Positions 12,754 through 25,662 of a DNA stretch of 64,000 nucleotides are shown piece by piece. The position numbers were made by a program, and so were the translations under genes. Origin of the DNA: Geosiphon pyriformis. Lineage: Eukaryota > Glomeromycota > Glomeromycetes > Archaeosporales > Geosiphonaceae. Position 1 is the stretch's first letter. The number at the start of each line of letters is the position of its first letter. The notes under the pieces were generated by a model that saw only the letters and a list, made by a program, of their open reading frames with translations, ran no database searches and was not told the origin of the DNA. The DNA is taken from contig JAAOMT010000366.1 of assembly GCA_016748015.1 (NCBI GenBank), forward strand, positions 100,040 through 164,039. The letters run 5' to 3'.

Positions 12754-12776
12754 CCAATTTTTTTCTTACCAGACTG
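12754..12776 (-). repeat. right terminal inverted repeat of Tc1-like element
   Basis: Perfect inverted copy of 11493-11515, followed directly by TA. Confidence 0.95.
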
Positions 12777-14464
12777 TATATTAATCAATTTTTTACAGTT
12801 AATATTCAAATAAAATAATTATTAATTAGAATCAGCCTTAAAAACTTTTTAGGTTAAACAAAAGATTACAATTTTATAATGTTTAGAACAAAAATTAATT
12901 TTAAGAAATTCTAAAATATTTTATTATCGATAGTTGTCCAATAATCTGTAATGTTCAAAATTGCTTGCAGATAAAATTTCTAAATTTTTACTCCAAGTTT
13001 TCAAATGTTAAAAAAAAAGTTCAAATAAAAAATAACTCTTTAAATTTAGAATTTCGATGAAATGCGGTCTTATAACATTACAGATTAAATTTTGATTGAT
13101 TGCTTTAGATCAAACAGTATGACATGTAGTCTGTGGAATATATCATGAATTTTTTTCAAAAAAAAAGCATATGTTCTGATTTAATCTTAAAAATTATTAT
13201 AGTTAAAAGAGCACGCATTTTTCGAGACCAAAAATGTTTTTTCGCTGGAAATAGGGTCATTGAGCCGAATATATGTAAAAGGGAAAAGCCAATGACACTA
13301 CTTATCATCAAAATAAGAGGCAAAAAATTTGAATTTGGATGTTTAATTTAGTTTAGAAAAGGTTGCCTAAAAAAAATTGTCTTATTCTTTTAGTCTAATA
13401 TTTAATTAAGTGATTGTAAAAATCGGATATGTCAAAAATTTGAATATATTTATTTCACAAAAATTCGCTCTTATATCCTTTTATAATTAGCTATTCTATT
13501 TTAATTAGCAAAAATTTGTTTCATCCTCCTATTGAATCTATATATCTTACAAAAATGAGTAAGAATTTGGGACTCACATCCAAAAACATGATTAAAGCTG
13601 ATGATCAATTGATTTCACATAACTTGAAAAAACAATAGACTTTTTAGATTCTTTAGTATATATAACTTTAAGGATAATTCCAATTATTCTTATATAAGGG
13701 AAGCTTTTGTATTTATATAAACCCCTCTTGAAAGCATAAATTTTGAAGATATATACTCAAGATATTAAAATTCAATTTCCAATGGAGTTCTTAAATCTTC
13801 GATTAGAAACTGCCGAAATTTTCAATCAAAAATCATTAGGATCAAGAATTATCGTTAATTTTTGCCTCTTGAAAAGGATATGGTATCGTAACATTGAAAT
13901 ATGCATGTACAAAGTTGGATTTTTTTATGTCCAATCTGTCCTATATAACTTGCAAATAAGATAAAACTTTTCATAGTTACGGCCAAAACTTTCTCTGGCT
14001 AATATAAAAACATGGCGTCAGGTTTATTATTCAACATCTAAATAAAAGTTTTCAATGCTAGCTATCTACATGTATATAATATTGCAACGTAGAACATAAA
14101 ATGGCTGTCTAAAAAGATTACAACAAAAACATTAAAAATGATCAGATAATACATCCACCAAGTACTAATTATCTTACTCGAAAATATTGTTCAAAAAGGG
14201 GTTAAATTACATTACTCAACTATTTCGGAGACATTTGAGAGTATCAGCTACATTATTTATCCTAATGATTATAGAAAGGTACAGAAACATCAAAATTCTA
14301 ATTAAAATAGAACGTTATTAACTAATGAAACGGTTTTTATGTTGTTTTGTAATATTAAATCATTAATATCGTTGTGAAGACTAGTTTGTCACATTGGAAA
14401 TTTTTTTTTTGCATAGGCAAATAATGATAGTTATTAATTTTCAGAAATGCCTGCTAAAAATTCA
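12777..14464. other. AT-rich intergenic DNA, no clear gene
   Basis: Short open frames occur (for example 13743-13964 plus) but none has a recognisable domain. I see no RNA gene. Confidence 0.6.
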
Positions 14465-14625
14465 GATGATAATCCCAAATATACTCCAGTCATGCTAAAA
14501 AGATTTTTTATGAAAACATTCTAGAAGTCATAGACTAGCAATCGAATAGTCCTGATTTAAACCCTATCAAAATTTGTGGAGTATTATTAAAACAAAGGTA
14601 GAAATACGCATTTTGAATATTTGAG
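14465..14625 (+). pseudogene. fragment of a second Tc1/mariner transposase
   Basis: Three short pieces in different frames line up with the transposase C-terminal core: DDNPKYTPVMLKRF (the Asp motif), then EVID*QSNSPDLNPI, then NLWSIIKTKVEIR. The catalytic Glu position falls at a frameshift, and a stop replaces the residue after EVID. The residues differ from the element at 11.5-12.8 kb, so this is a different family. No terminal repeats were found around it. Confidence 0.75.
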
Positions 14626-15239
14626 AGAAATTAAGATTAGTGTACAAGTATACACAAATTCTGATAAATTTTTAAACTAATTAATTTGATGTCAGATTTC
14701 CAATCAATAACAAAAAGAAACTGAATCCCTCCTCGAAAATCTTTACTCAAATTTCATTAGCCATGTCTATTTACAAGATTTTCTAATTTCATGAAACACA
14801 AAAATACTGTATTTCAACTCAATGTTAACTCGAGAAGTTTTTACATTTCTGAATCTAACAAATAATGCTAAATTAATGATTCCTAATATTTGTGGAGTTT
14901 TTCTCAATCGTTCTGGCAAAATTTTACAATATTTACAGTTAAACCACAAACAATTTTAGTTTTATTTATTTTTCATCCCCTCTTAGAAGACAAAATTCTT
15001 TTCAAATCACATTGCGGAATGTTTTTCTCGGGTTCAGGAACCCTATACAAGTAACTTATTTTTTTGGAATTTTGGGTTTACTTTTTATCGAGGCTTCTTT
15101 ACTTCTATTTTTGAATATTGTATTGTTTTTGAAATTACTTATTTCGATACCAAGGCTAAAATCTTGGTGTAAAGATTATATCATGACTTATATCATTGAT
15201 GAAATCATCTAAAATACTATTTCATATCAACTTAAGATT
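14626..15239. other. intergenic DNA, no clear gene
   Basis: Short frames on both strands (for example 14767-14949 minus with a CKYCK motif) have no supporting context. Confidence 0.5.
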
Positions 15240-18200
15240 AAGGCCTAATAATATTTAAAAAGTGTGATTAAGAAAATAACGACTTAATTTGTTAAAATTT
15301 AATATTGTTTATTTCTTATTTTAAAAATAAGGAAAAATGATGATTAATTAATTTAATTATGGTAATATAATTTTATATGTTAGCTAATAAATTTCAAGTT
15401 TAATATTAATATTGTTTATTCGATAATTCTCATTAAAATTTAAGTCAATTTTATTTACTAAAAAAAACAAATTGCAGTAGTAAAAAAAGTATTTTGAGTT
15501 ATAAACAAACTGATAATTTATACTTTTTTATAACTTTGGAAAGCATTGTTTATATAATAAACAAAAAAATTTATTTAAAATAAAATGCTTAATCACATAA
15601 TATAGGTAACTAATAAATATAAAATAAAATAAATAAAGTAGTTTTTATTAATTTTACAATATATAAGCAAATTTATGAATAATTTTTAATAATAAATTGC
15701 TTACACAATTTTTAAGATTTAAACAACATTATGAATTAATTATAAATTTAATTGATGAAATTGAAAATATTAATATGATTTAATTTTTACTTTAATTATA
15801 ATAAAATTTCAATATTTTATCTGGTTATAATTCAACAAAAATAAAAGATTCAGTTAAAATGCTTTTTAAAACTAAAAGTTATTATTATAAAAAACATTAA
15901 ATTGTTATAAACTAAGAATAATTTGTTAAACACTATTTTAAAAAAAATTTTTAACTGTTTTGATTAAAACAATAAATTTTATGTTTATGAAAATATTTTC
16001 TTACTTATAAGATTTTGAAATTATTGATATTCAAATTTTTTTTTAAAAATAAAAATTCAAAAAGTTTAATAAAAAACCCAAAACAAAATTATTATAATAT
16101 TCTTATAGTTTATTTGTAATATTAAACAAATTTTTAATTATACTAAAAATTTATTCTAATTAATTTTTATAATTATATTAGAAAAAACAGTATTATTAAT
16201 ATAAGCCAGAAAATATTGACAATATTACAAATTAAGAATAATATTCAATATTATATATTTTCATATTTAGTTTTTTATAATACTATTTACATTAAATTTA
16301 ATTTTATTAAAAATTAACACCAAATTATTAACAATAATTAAATAATTTAAAACTATTTTTTAAAAAAAATGTTTCAAAATACTCTGAATTATATAATTTT
16401 TGTCAAGAACAAAATTTTTTATATATTTAAATATAGCAAACCAAATAGCAGAATTTTAAAATAACAAAAATTTATAAAGTTTAGTTATTTAATAAAATTT
16501 TTTTGTCTTAAACAAAACAAACTTAATATTAGCAATATTGAATTTTGTATTTATCAAATCTTAAATAATTATAGATTTATTAATAAAAAATTTTATTATA
16601 AAACTTTAAACTTAATGTTTTAATAAACTTAAAAATTAAAAGTTTTAACTTATATAACTTAGATAATTCTTAGTTAATAATATTAATAAAATTATAAAAC
16701 CAAGATTTTACAAAAATTTTATCAATTAAATTATATATATTAATATAAATAAACTTTTATATTAAATTTATATTTTCAATTTTTAGAAATTATAAAATTT
16801 TTCTGAAGATTTTACTATTAAAAACAAATAAAATTTCTTGAAAAAAGTTTATTTTAAACTGTTTATATTCTTAAAATAATATTTTTATTTGTTTTTGTTT
16901 GTTTTTTTTGTAAATAATTAATTATATATTTAAAAAACTATTTAAACCAATTAAAATAGAAACAGTTTTGTAATTAATATTAAAAAAAATCACTTATATT
17001 TGAAACTATTTAATTTGTTATAATATTAATAAGCAATACAAAAAAATAAATATAATTAATAATTTTTAAACATCTTAAAAGTTATTTTATATTGATATTT
17101 TAACAATAACTATTTATTAAAAAATTACTATTTAAAAGAACAAAAAAGTTTTAATTACAGTATTGGTTTAAGTTAATCTAGTTTTTGAAACAGTTTTTGC
17201 ATAAAATTCTAAATTAAGACTAAATTTTATTTTTAAACTATAATTTAATTAACAAAATCTACAAACTACTTTAGATATTTTGTATATATGCTAAGTTAAA
17301 TTAATGTTTGTAATAATTATAATACCAAAATTTAAGTAATTAGAATTTAAACCAAAAGTAAAAAATCTTATATTATTAAATTTATTCTTAATCTAAGATC
17401 TGATTTAAATTTTTAAGTTTGTCTTAATAATAATAAAAGTATATTTTTTATTTTTTGTGCTATATTATAATATTTTTTTATTTAATAAAATTTTATATTT
17501 ATGCTAATTAAATATAACTATTTATATATTAAAAAATTAATTTAGCTTAATTTAACAAATTTTATTAGTTTTTAATAATAATTCAATTAATTACAATTAA
17601 ATTAATAATATTATTAAATTTACACAAGACTAAAACAATTATTTTTTTAGAAATGTTTATAAAAATTTTTTTAATAATTATAATTTAATTCAAATATATT
17701 TCTTGTTTTTTAAAATTATTGTTTATTATAATACTTTTATTTTTAATCAATACTTTGGTTTTTTTTAAAGATAAAAATAGATTTAATAATTTAATAATTT
17801 TAAAAAAATTATTGTTTTTTTAAAATTATTTACTATTAAGAATAACTTTTTTAATAATTATTACTTTTATACAAGAAATTATAATATGTATTATAAAAAT
17901 TAATATTAAAATTATGTGAAAAAATTATATTATTAAAAATAAAAGATCAGTAGTTAATTTAATTATAATTAAATTATAGTACAGTTCAATTAAAAATCTA
18001 AATTAAAAACAAAAAATTTTTAACAAATCAAAAAACATTAATAAAATTCATGAATTAATATATATGTAATTTAATAATAATAGTTTTATTATGTTTTAAG
18101 ATTTTTATACATTTTTGTTTAATCAATTTAATATTTTAGATCTGTAATTATTATTTAAAAGTAATTATTAAAAAATATAATTAATTAATTTGTTTTTAAT

Positions 18201-18991
18201 TATATTAATTATAATTATAATTAGTATTAATAATATATAATTAATATTTTAAATCAATTTATTTAAATTTGATTATTTAAATCATTATTTTTTTTAAAAA
18301 ATAACATATTAAATAAGTATAAACTAAATAATTAATGTAATTAAAATAATACTAATATAATATGTAGATTTTATATAATTTAATTATATATATAGCTTTT
18401 TTGTAAATTGAAAAAAGTATTAATTTTATATTAAGCCAAATTTTTATTCTAATTTTATTATAAACAGTAAGTTTTTTTTTTATATATTTTTTTTTCTGTT
18501 TTAAATCTTTTTTTATTTTTATATATATATTTATTTTATTATAAACAATTAACTTTGATTATATTATATTTTACTATATTATTAAAAAAATAATTTTATT
18601 ATAATTTTTTTTATTTTTATTTTCTAAATTAGATATTTAAAAACTATATTTTTTTAATAACTAATTAAAAAAATTCTAATTCAACTTTAAAACAATAGTT
18701 TTGGTTCTTTCTGATAATTTAATTTGTTTTTTGTGTTTTTAGTAAAAGTTTATTATTATTTTTTTAAAAATATATCTAAGCTAATTTTTGTTTAAAAACA
18801 AATAATGATTTTATAATTTTACTATAATAAATATTTTTATAATTTTTTTTTCTTTTTTTTTCTTGTGTATTATAAAATAAATTCATACAACTATGTTTAT
18901 ACTGTAATTAAAATAGTAATAATATATAATATATATATTATTAGCTAAAATTATTAATGTTTAATAAAAAATACTTAAACTTATAATTTTA

Positions 18992-19023
<32 letters not shown>

Positions 19024-20130
19024 TAATTTACTTTTATTGTTTATTATATAATTATTATTATAAAGCAGTAAATTGCTTATTTTTTTTAACTTGGTTTTTA
19101 TGTTTAAAAATTGTTTATTATATATTAAAAATTTGTTTAAAAACAAATTTACAAATATTTAATATTTTTAATTAAAATTTTTAGTCTTTGTGTAAAATTA
19201 TTATTTATAAAACCATAAATAGTTTTTTTTGTTGACTTTTTTTTGGCTATACAACTACTTATAACAGTAATTAATTTTAAAACAAAAAAGTTTGTATTTT
19301 ATAAAATAGTAAAAAATAAAACAAAATAAAAAACAAAAAACTTTTTTTTAAAATATTGTTTTTTAAGAAATTTAGAATAAAAAAAAAGAAGTTTTTAGTA
19401 TTATTATAAATTTAAAAATTTCAATTACTTTGTTTTTAATTGTAAAGTTTTTTTTTAAATTTTTTGTTGTATTTAATTATTTATTAATTTAAAGTCTTAT
19501 GTTAAAGTTGTTTTTTATCAAATCTAATTTAATTTTTTTTAAAAGCTTTGACAATATAAAATATAAATTAAAATTACTTTTTTGGAATTTAAGTTATTAA
19601 ATTTATTAGATTTAACTAAATTTATAATAATAAAAATTGATTTTTTGGTAAATTCAAATTTTTTTTTTGTAATTACCCAAGTTAATTCTGTTATAAACAG
19701 TAAAAATTATTTTGTTTTTTTAAAAACTCAGATTAAATATATTGTTAATATAATTACTTTTGTATTAAAAGTTTCAGCCAGTTCAAAATAAAACATAAAG
19801 CTTAAATTATAAATTTAAAAGATTTAAATTAATAATTAATAATTATAAAAGATATATATTATATTAAAAAATAAATAAGTATTTATTAACTTTAATTCAA
19901 GTAGTTAATCATATATAATAATACATAAATTATACTTATAGTTTAACTTTTTTGAAATTTACAATATAAGTTTTAATAGAATTATACTTAGTTAAAACAT
20001 AATAATAAAAAATAAAAACAAAATAAGATTCAATTATTATTTACAAATATAAATTTTTGTTATTAGACAATTAAAAATAAATTTAATTACAAATAAATTT
20101 TAATTTTATTATAAATTATATGACTATTTT
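15240..20130. other. extreme AT-rich island, origin not assigned
   Basis: From about 15240 G and C become very scarce and the sequence is made of TTA/AAT/TAA words with short homopolymers and an (AAT)n run near 18991-19023. The change from flanking DNA is abrupt. By analogy with 37.15-41.66 kb it may be an end-stage transposon, but I could not align a reliable motif. No gene is supportable; the 69-codon frame at 19582-19791 is likely chance. Confidence 0.6.
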
Positions 20131-20139
20131 TTTATTTAT

Positions 20140-20250
20140 TTGTTTAACGAGTTAAGCCCAATTACTATCTAATATATCTAATTTAGAATACTTGGCTGTG
20201 GTATTGTGGCTCACACTTTTTTTACATGTGACCAATCACTCGGGATTTTT
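20140..20250 (-). mobile_element. LINE 3'-end relic
   Basis: The stretch containing GTTTAACGAGTTAAGCCCAA, and then ACATGTGACCAATCACTCGG, matches the 3' terminal region of the minus-strand LINE copies at 55.03 kb and 50.83 kb (for example ACATGTAACCAGCCACTTAG in the former). It starts after a T-rich tract, as expected for the reverse of a poly-A tail. The body, if any, would lie at 20250-20820, which is too AT-rich to read. Confidence 0.6.
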
Positions 20251-20819
20251 TTAAAATAATATAAATTTAAATAATATAAATAAAATATAATTAAATACCA
20301 AATTTAAAAAAATTCTTTAAAAAATATTTTACTTAAAATAAATAAATTATTTTAAATTAAAATTAAAATTGTAAAATTTAATTAATAAATCATTTTTATT
20401 ATTTAGTTTATATTTTTATATCTTTATTATATACATATATAACATTAGCTTAATTTAAGCAAAACATCATAATTGAATTTGTTTTTTTCAACAAAAATTG
20501 CATATATAAAATATTTGAAAGTTATAAAAGATTAATTTTCAAAAACAGTTATTTAATTTATATAAAATATATTAATTAGTTAAAAATACAATAAAATAAG
20601 TTGTAATTTTATTTAAAATAAATTTTTGTTGTTCAACTTTTCAATTTATGAAAAATATTTTGTTTAAATTTAATATCAATTTATTTGTAAAATATTTTAT
20701 ATATTTAATTTAATAATATTAAAATATAAATTGGTTGGAATTAGTTTTAATGCATAAAAATATAATTAATTAATTTATGTATTGTCAAGTAAAAATAATA
20801 ATAATAATACATAATACAT

Positions 20820-21756
20820 ATTTTAGATGGGTAAAATCAGGGTAAAATAAAAATCAAAAATAACCCGTTCAAAAATTCAAAACTTAATTAAATGATAAAA
20901 CTAGCAAATGCCTTTGTGAATAAAAACAAATAAATACACTTTAAATTTTTTAAAAATTAAATCATGTTATTCTATCCTATAAATGAGGACAGACTATGTA
21001 AAACACAAAACATAAATTAGCTCAAAAAAATGATCAAAATATTTTAAAATCAAGAGAAATTTACAGACGCGAAATTTTCTACTCATAAAATTTGGAAACT
21101 CGTTAACTCGTTATAAAAAAATTCAATTACTAAAACAAATTTTGTTAAGACTAAATTGATTGAACTGAACCCATGTTCACATTTTAGGCCAGCATGAAAC
21201 GAGGAAAACTTTCATATCAAGTCACCTGATATAAGGTATGACGAATATCCGGAAGAAGTCAAAAATTTTCCGATAGCATTTATAATATTTATCCTCCACA
21301 CATACTAATCTACAAATAGCAGGTTTCAAACACCGGATATATGAATGGGATTACCGGTGCATTTTTATCTTTTTTGTTTAATTGAACCCAAATATCATAG
21401 TCAAGACAGGTCGTGTGGAGCTTCCTCAAATGTGATGGAAAAATTTTTGATTATTCATTTTTAACTGATACAAGATACCATAATACAGAAATGACAATTT
21501 TCCAATTTTGAGATTTTGTCAAAATTTTTGAAGCAAATTAGTATTTTTGCTATTTTATGATCCAGTTTTAAATGTCCATTTTCATAAGCTAAAGATAATA
21601 ATGTTAAATGCAAACAAAAAACAAGAAACTGAAAATAACCCTGATGCATCTCTAGATAATCCCAACTGATGTCGGAACTTTAAAGCCTCTATCCATCAAT
21701 AATCTTAGCACCACTCCATTTTTGATGAACAACGTATCTTTAATACTTTATCATTT
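20820..21756. other. 3' flank of SAP gene, no separate gene seen
   Basis: Composition returns to ordinary values near 20820. Nothing codes convincingly; the minus-strand frame at 21461-21649 has no recognisable domain. The part adjacent to 21757 presumably holds the 3' UTR of the minus-strand gene. Confidence 0.5.
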
Positions 21757-22712
21757 CTAAACACCATATGAATCTTCCCCGAATATATTTTCTTCTTGCA
21801 ATCCAGGCAACTTCATGATGGAAGCGGCTGTATCATAGTTGTCAGCCATCCACCATGGGACCTCACCATCCAAATAAATAAATCTATTGGCTGCCATATC
21901 TTGTAATTGATCATACCCCCAATATTGAAATGCTCTCGAGTAGTAGCATTGTGCAAGAGTTATTGTTGAAGCTTTTTGTTCATTAGGAAATTTAGACTTT
22001 GGATCTAAAACCTCTGGTAAAGGGTTTGTCAACTCTTTCCGATCAATTACGATTCTAGCCGAATCTGGGACAAAATCCTGATCAATAATCATCGGCTCAA
22101 GTACAGGATAAAAAGATTGATTGGAACCTGGTTGTTCCTTTAGATCTTGTTGGTGCAAAGGTGGTGATGATATTCTATATGGTACAATAGGTGATGAAAG
22201 TGTTTCAGTTTCCGGTCGAGGTGTCAAAATTTCCCGAATAGAGTTATTTTCGCTCTCATTGATATCAATTTGAGAAAGGGATGGGGATAATTCTGAGATG
22301 GCAGCTGGCGTTGCTACAGATTTTTCTTCAAATTTTAATTCTTGAGCAGTTTCTAATCCCGTATTTGAAACCTCAATTAGTTTTGGCGTTGAAAGTTCAG
22401 AGCCTGAAGCAGTAGATGTCTGTTCTTCATCTTCTGGTTCTTGTTGTTGTATTACTTGATGGACCTTTTGCTCATGGTCTTGTCGCGACAAAAATTCCTG
22501 GTCATACTGGTTCAGCCGTTCAACCAATATCATCTTTTTCCCATTCGTAGCTAAACCACGCTCTTAATATTAAAGAAACACCAAGTCTTACTCTCGCCTC
22601 ATTTATTTTGGAGGGAAGAGAAAAACCTCAAAGTCAAGAACCAGCTCCCCACACTCATACCTTGACAAAGGCTTTTAAGTTCCTTGATACTCCGATTAGA
22701 ATAAGTGGTCAT
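21757..22712 (-). CDS. SAP-domain protein, two exons
   Basis: The protein has 285 residues. Exon 1 is 22712-22661 and exon 2 is 22562-21757, with a 98-base intron (22660-22563) starting GTATGAGT and ending AAG. Joining them restores a SAP motif at the N-terminus, residues about 8-33: IKELKSLCQ followed by ERGLATNGKKMILVERL. SAP domains bind DNA or RNA in nuclear proteins for transcription, mRNA export or chromatin work. Residues about 45-170 are acidic, Gln/Ser/Pro-rich and probably disordered. The C-terminal hundred residues are more ordered, with AFQYWGYDQLQDMAANRF and VPWWM. I chose ATG 22712 because the motif starts a few residues later; the frame is open further upstream but that part is hydrophobic and begins near an intron-like region. 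This is the only gene in the window that reads without damage. The wider family (Tho1-like or other) is not determined. Confidence 0.85.
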
Positions 22713-23390
22713 TTTACAAACTGTAAGTATTATACCAAAACTAAGAAGCGAAAGAGAAAGGAAAGAAAGAATCAAACAAACTTGACGCGCGAAAATAAGA
22801 AATTTTACTAACAACAAACAAAATAAAAACCTTATTTATATTGTGTAGTATTGGAGTGATGTCCGGCTGACATGTTTGGTGATAAACAAGTGTGACAATA
22901 AATTGAGCATCTACATTATCAAATGTTACCAACCTTTTTCCTTTTATGGTAATTACAATGTTATACCGACACCTCATCGGACACCGTTACGTAATACTAA
23001 ATAGCCACAATAAATGATTCTGGAAAATTGCCAACTAAATCAACCGATAAACAAGTCTTCTAGTAATCTTAAATCTTCGATTCTCACGATGCATGTCGCA
23101 TCTTGTTTAATTCCTTTTTCTAGTATTTTCGCTTGTGAAATGAGCATGGCCCGTGAAATACTACGTCATTTTTACTCGGGAAAATATTAAACCCTAATTT
23201 TTTAATCAAATAGGATGAAACGATAACCCAGGGGTATTCATTTATGGTCTTTTGAACCGTAGAATTCGAAATGATGAACGAAACACACCATCATACTTAT
23301 ATATCCCTGCATGAGAACAATCACTGATATTTATTGCCGGCAGGGGTTCAATGACTGCGTGATTTTCAGTACACTTACTCTTAAAAAAAC
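22713..23390. promoter_or_regulatory. upstream region of the SAP gene
   Basis: The 670 bases before the SAP start hold a pyrimidine-rich stretch on the minus strand (about 22740-22775) ending CTTCTTAG, which could be a 5'-UTR intron acceptor or a promoter element. A 49-codon protein-like frame from ATG 22977 (minus) could be a 5' exon or uORF, but does not join in frame. No TATA box can be singled out. Confidence 0.35.
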
Positions 23391-24928
23391 TACAATTAAT
23401 AAAAATTGGAAACAATATTTTAGCTTGAAAAATTATTTTAATACATAATTTAAGATAGAATATTGAATTTTTTTATTGTTTATATTCTAAGAGGTTTAAG
23501 AATTATTTACAAAAGAAAAAAGCACAAAAATATTCTTATAATAATAAATAAAAATATTTTCTTAAAATATAAAATCAAGGCTTTTTATTTATTAATTTTT
23601 AAACATTTTAGTTTGCAAAAAATATTTTCACTAAATACCAATGTTTTTTTTTTTTTTTTTTAAATAAAAAAAATTGCTTGAATTTATGAGAATAAAAATT
23701 AAAAATTAAAAAAACATTCAAAAATATTCATAATAACAAATGAGTTTTGTTAATAATTTGAATAAATTAATTACTTGTGTATTTTATTTAATTGTTATTT
23801 TTTAAATATTTGGGTAAACTTAAAATTTTGTATTTATCAAAAATTATAATTAATAAAAAATGTAATTTTCTTAATCAAAATATTGAAAACTAGTTATACA
23901 ATATATATTTTTTTATTAAGAAAATACAATTTTAAAATAAAAAATATAGTTTTTAAATTGAAATATTAAAAAAAATATTATTTATTATTATTATTATTAT
24001 TATTATGATTATTATTATTATTATGATTATTTAAGATTATGCGAGTGTAGTCCAATTATTTTTAAAAAGTTTAAATCAAAATTTTATATACGTATAAACA
24101 TGATTATTTTATTTTATTTAAATTAATTTGATTAATTAATATTAAAATTATTTTAAATTTTATTTATTGTAGAATTTATAATTTAATATTAAAAATCAAA
24201 AAATCAAATAAAATTTGAAAGAAAGATTAAATTTTTTAACTTTAAATCTAAAATAATTTTTGATAATTTGTAATAATTAAAAAATTAATGAATATATTAT
24301 TAGTTTAAGAAATTGAATATTTTTATTTTTATCAAATCGTATAATGTATAATGTATAATTTAAAAAATTAACATAATATCAAAAAACCCAAATTAATTAA
24401 ATATAATAAATTTTTTTTTTTAAATTTACATATTATTTGTAAATTATTTTAAATATAAATATATAATATAATTTTCACAAAAGTTAAAAATAATTAATTA
24501 TTTTAATATTTGGTAAATATTTAATAAATTAATAAAAATTAGGTTTATAATAAAGATAATAATTTAATTTTTTTACTATTTTTTCTTGCAATTGATTTGA
24601 TTATAAATAAATATATTTTATATAAAATTATAAAAATTTTTATTTTTTAAAAGTAAATAATATTAATTTTTGTTTTTTTAAGATTGTTTATCAAGATATT
24701 TTTATTTTGTTATAATAAATGATATTTTTTTAACTATTTTATATCATTTTTTATGCATTTTAAACTAATTATTTTCTAATTAATTAATATTGTTTTTTTT
24801 ACTCAATTATTTTTAAATAATTAATTTATATTAAAAAATTCAGTAATTGCATTAATATCATTCTAACTTTTATTAGTTATTTTTAGAGTTATTTTTATCT
24901 AAAGCTTGATAAATTTATTTTCATTTTG
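23391..24928. other. AT-rich island with a probable LINE tail
   Basis: Abrupt switch to extreme AT content with no gene. It contains an (ATT)n run at 23982-24033 and, directly after it, a match to the LINE 3' terminus (listed separately). The remainder up to about 24900 has no readable motif. Confidence 0.6.
24034..24110 (-). mobile_element. LINE 3'-end relic with (ATT)n tail
   Basis: GCGAGTGTAGTCCAATTATT resembles the terminal word of the other minus-strand LINE ends (GAGTGAGACCCAAACACC in copy B, and the reverse complement of the copy A end). It is preceded by the triplet run at 23982-24033, which would then be the element's tail. The body beyond about 24110 is unreadable. Confidence 0.45.
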
Positions 24929-25138
24929 TTACCCAGGTAGCTGGTCACGTGTAGACAAAGCATGAGCTTCGTCTATCATAATTGTTGTTAATTTTGTGCG
25001 TTTCTTCGAACCGTACTTTGATTTCGGCTGCTGTAACGAAATGATTTGCGTGAACCATTTGCCGATCTTGGCGACGTTTAAAAGTTTACGGTAGATGAAT
25101 ATCGGGCTTTTTTTAGATAGAGGTGGGTAACACAACAT
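24929..25138 (-). pseudogene. fragment with a DEAH (Walker B-like) motif
   Basis: A 69-codon minus-strand frame in a local GC-richer patch ends TTIMIDEAHALSTRDQLPG. The four hydrophobic-flanked residues DEAH suggest the Walker B strand of a P-loop ATPase or helicase. Upstream (25139-25230, minus) another frame reads EIPAESNGPNAIRKI, so the coding region probably continues with a frameshift. No Walker A is visible and the fragment stops at the AT-rich island. The family is not determined; helicase, AAA-type NTPase or Crinkler-type NTPase are all possible. Confidence 0.4.
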
Positions 25139-25662
25139 ATTTTGCGAATAGCGTTAGGGCCATTACTTTCTGCCGGAATTTCAAAAGTTTTAGTTAGTGG
25201 ATTTAGGTAAAATTTCTGGTTTGGTCATACCGAGATATGCACATGAATTTTGTTTCAAAAAACTCCCTAATATTTTAACATAGAATTCACGGAATTTTGC
25301 CTGACTACTCTTATTGCGAAAGGTGGCTATAGTGATATTTCATATTGTACTTAGGAATCAAAAGGCATTAATGTTGTTTTTTAAGAAACTTTTCAGGAAG
25401 CTGATTACACAAAGAGGAAAAAGATATTTCAAACGGGAGGTATTAGTTGGAATTTTTTTTTAATCTTTCTAACATAAGATATTATTTGAAATATCTGAAT
25501 AATTTTCTATCAAGATGAAAATTTTACACGATTTAGGTAATAAAGAAAACTCAAATATCACTCAAATTTTCAGTTTGACACAAATTTTGAAACCAGATTT
25601 CTCTTATACTAATTTTTGTCAATTTCGCAAAATAGAGAAGATTAAATTATGCCTTATTTCAG

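Larger units (their letters stand above)
11493..12776 (+). mobile_element. Tc1/mariner DNA transposon, complete ends, dead transposase
   Basis: A 1,284-bp element bounded by perfect 23-bp terminal inverted repeats (11493-11515 and 12754-12776) that begin CAGTCTGG. The right flank is TA, the usual target duplication of this superfamily; the left flank is TG, which a single A-to-G change would explain. It encloses one transposase gene on the plus strand. The length is typical of Tc1-like elements. Confidence 0.93.

Noticed and set aside
19582-19791. A 69-codon protein in the first AT-rich island
   Set aside because: It could not be aligned to any LINE domain or other family, and its residue use matches the local base composition.
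22599-22817. A longer SAP protein starting at the upstream ATG (22817)
   Set aside because: The added residues are hydrophobic and unlike a nuclear protein, the SAP motif begins just after ATG 22712, and the open frame runs through the GTATGAGT donor into the intron.
22741-22977. Separate minus-strand gene upstream of the SAP gene
   Set aside because: The first 49 codons look protein-like, but no in-frame splice to the SAP exons was found and the rest is low complexity. It is kept only as a possible 5' exon or uORF.
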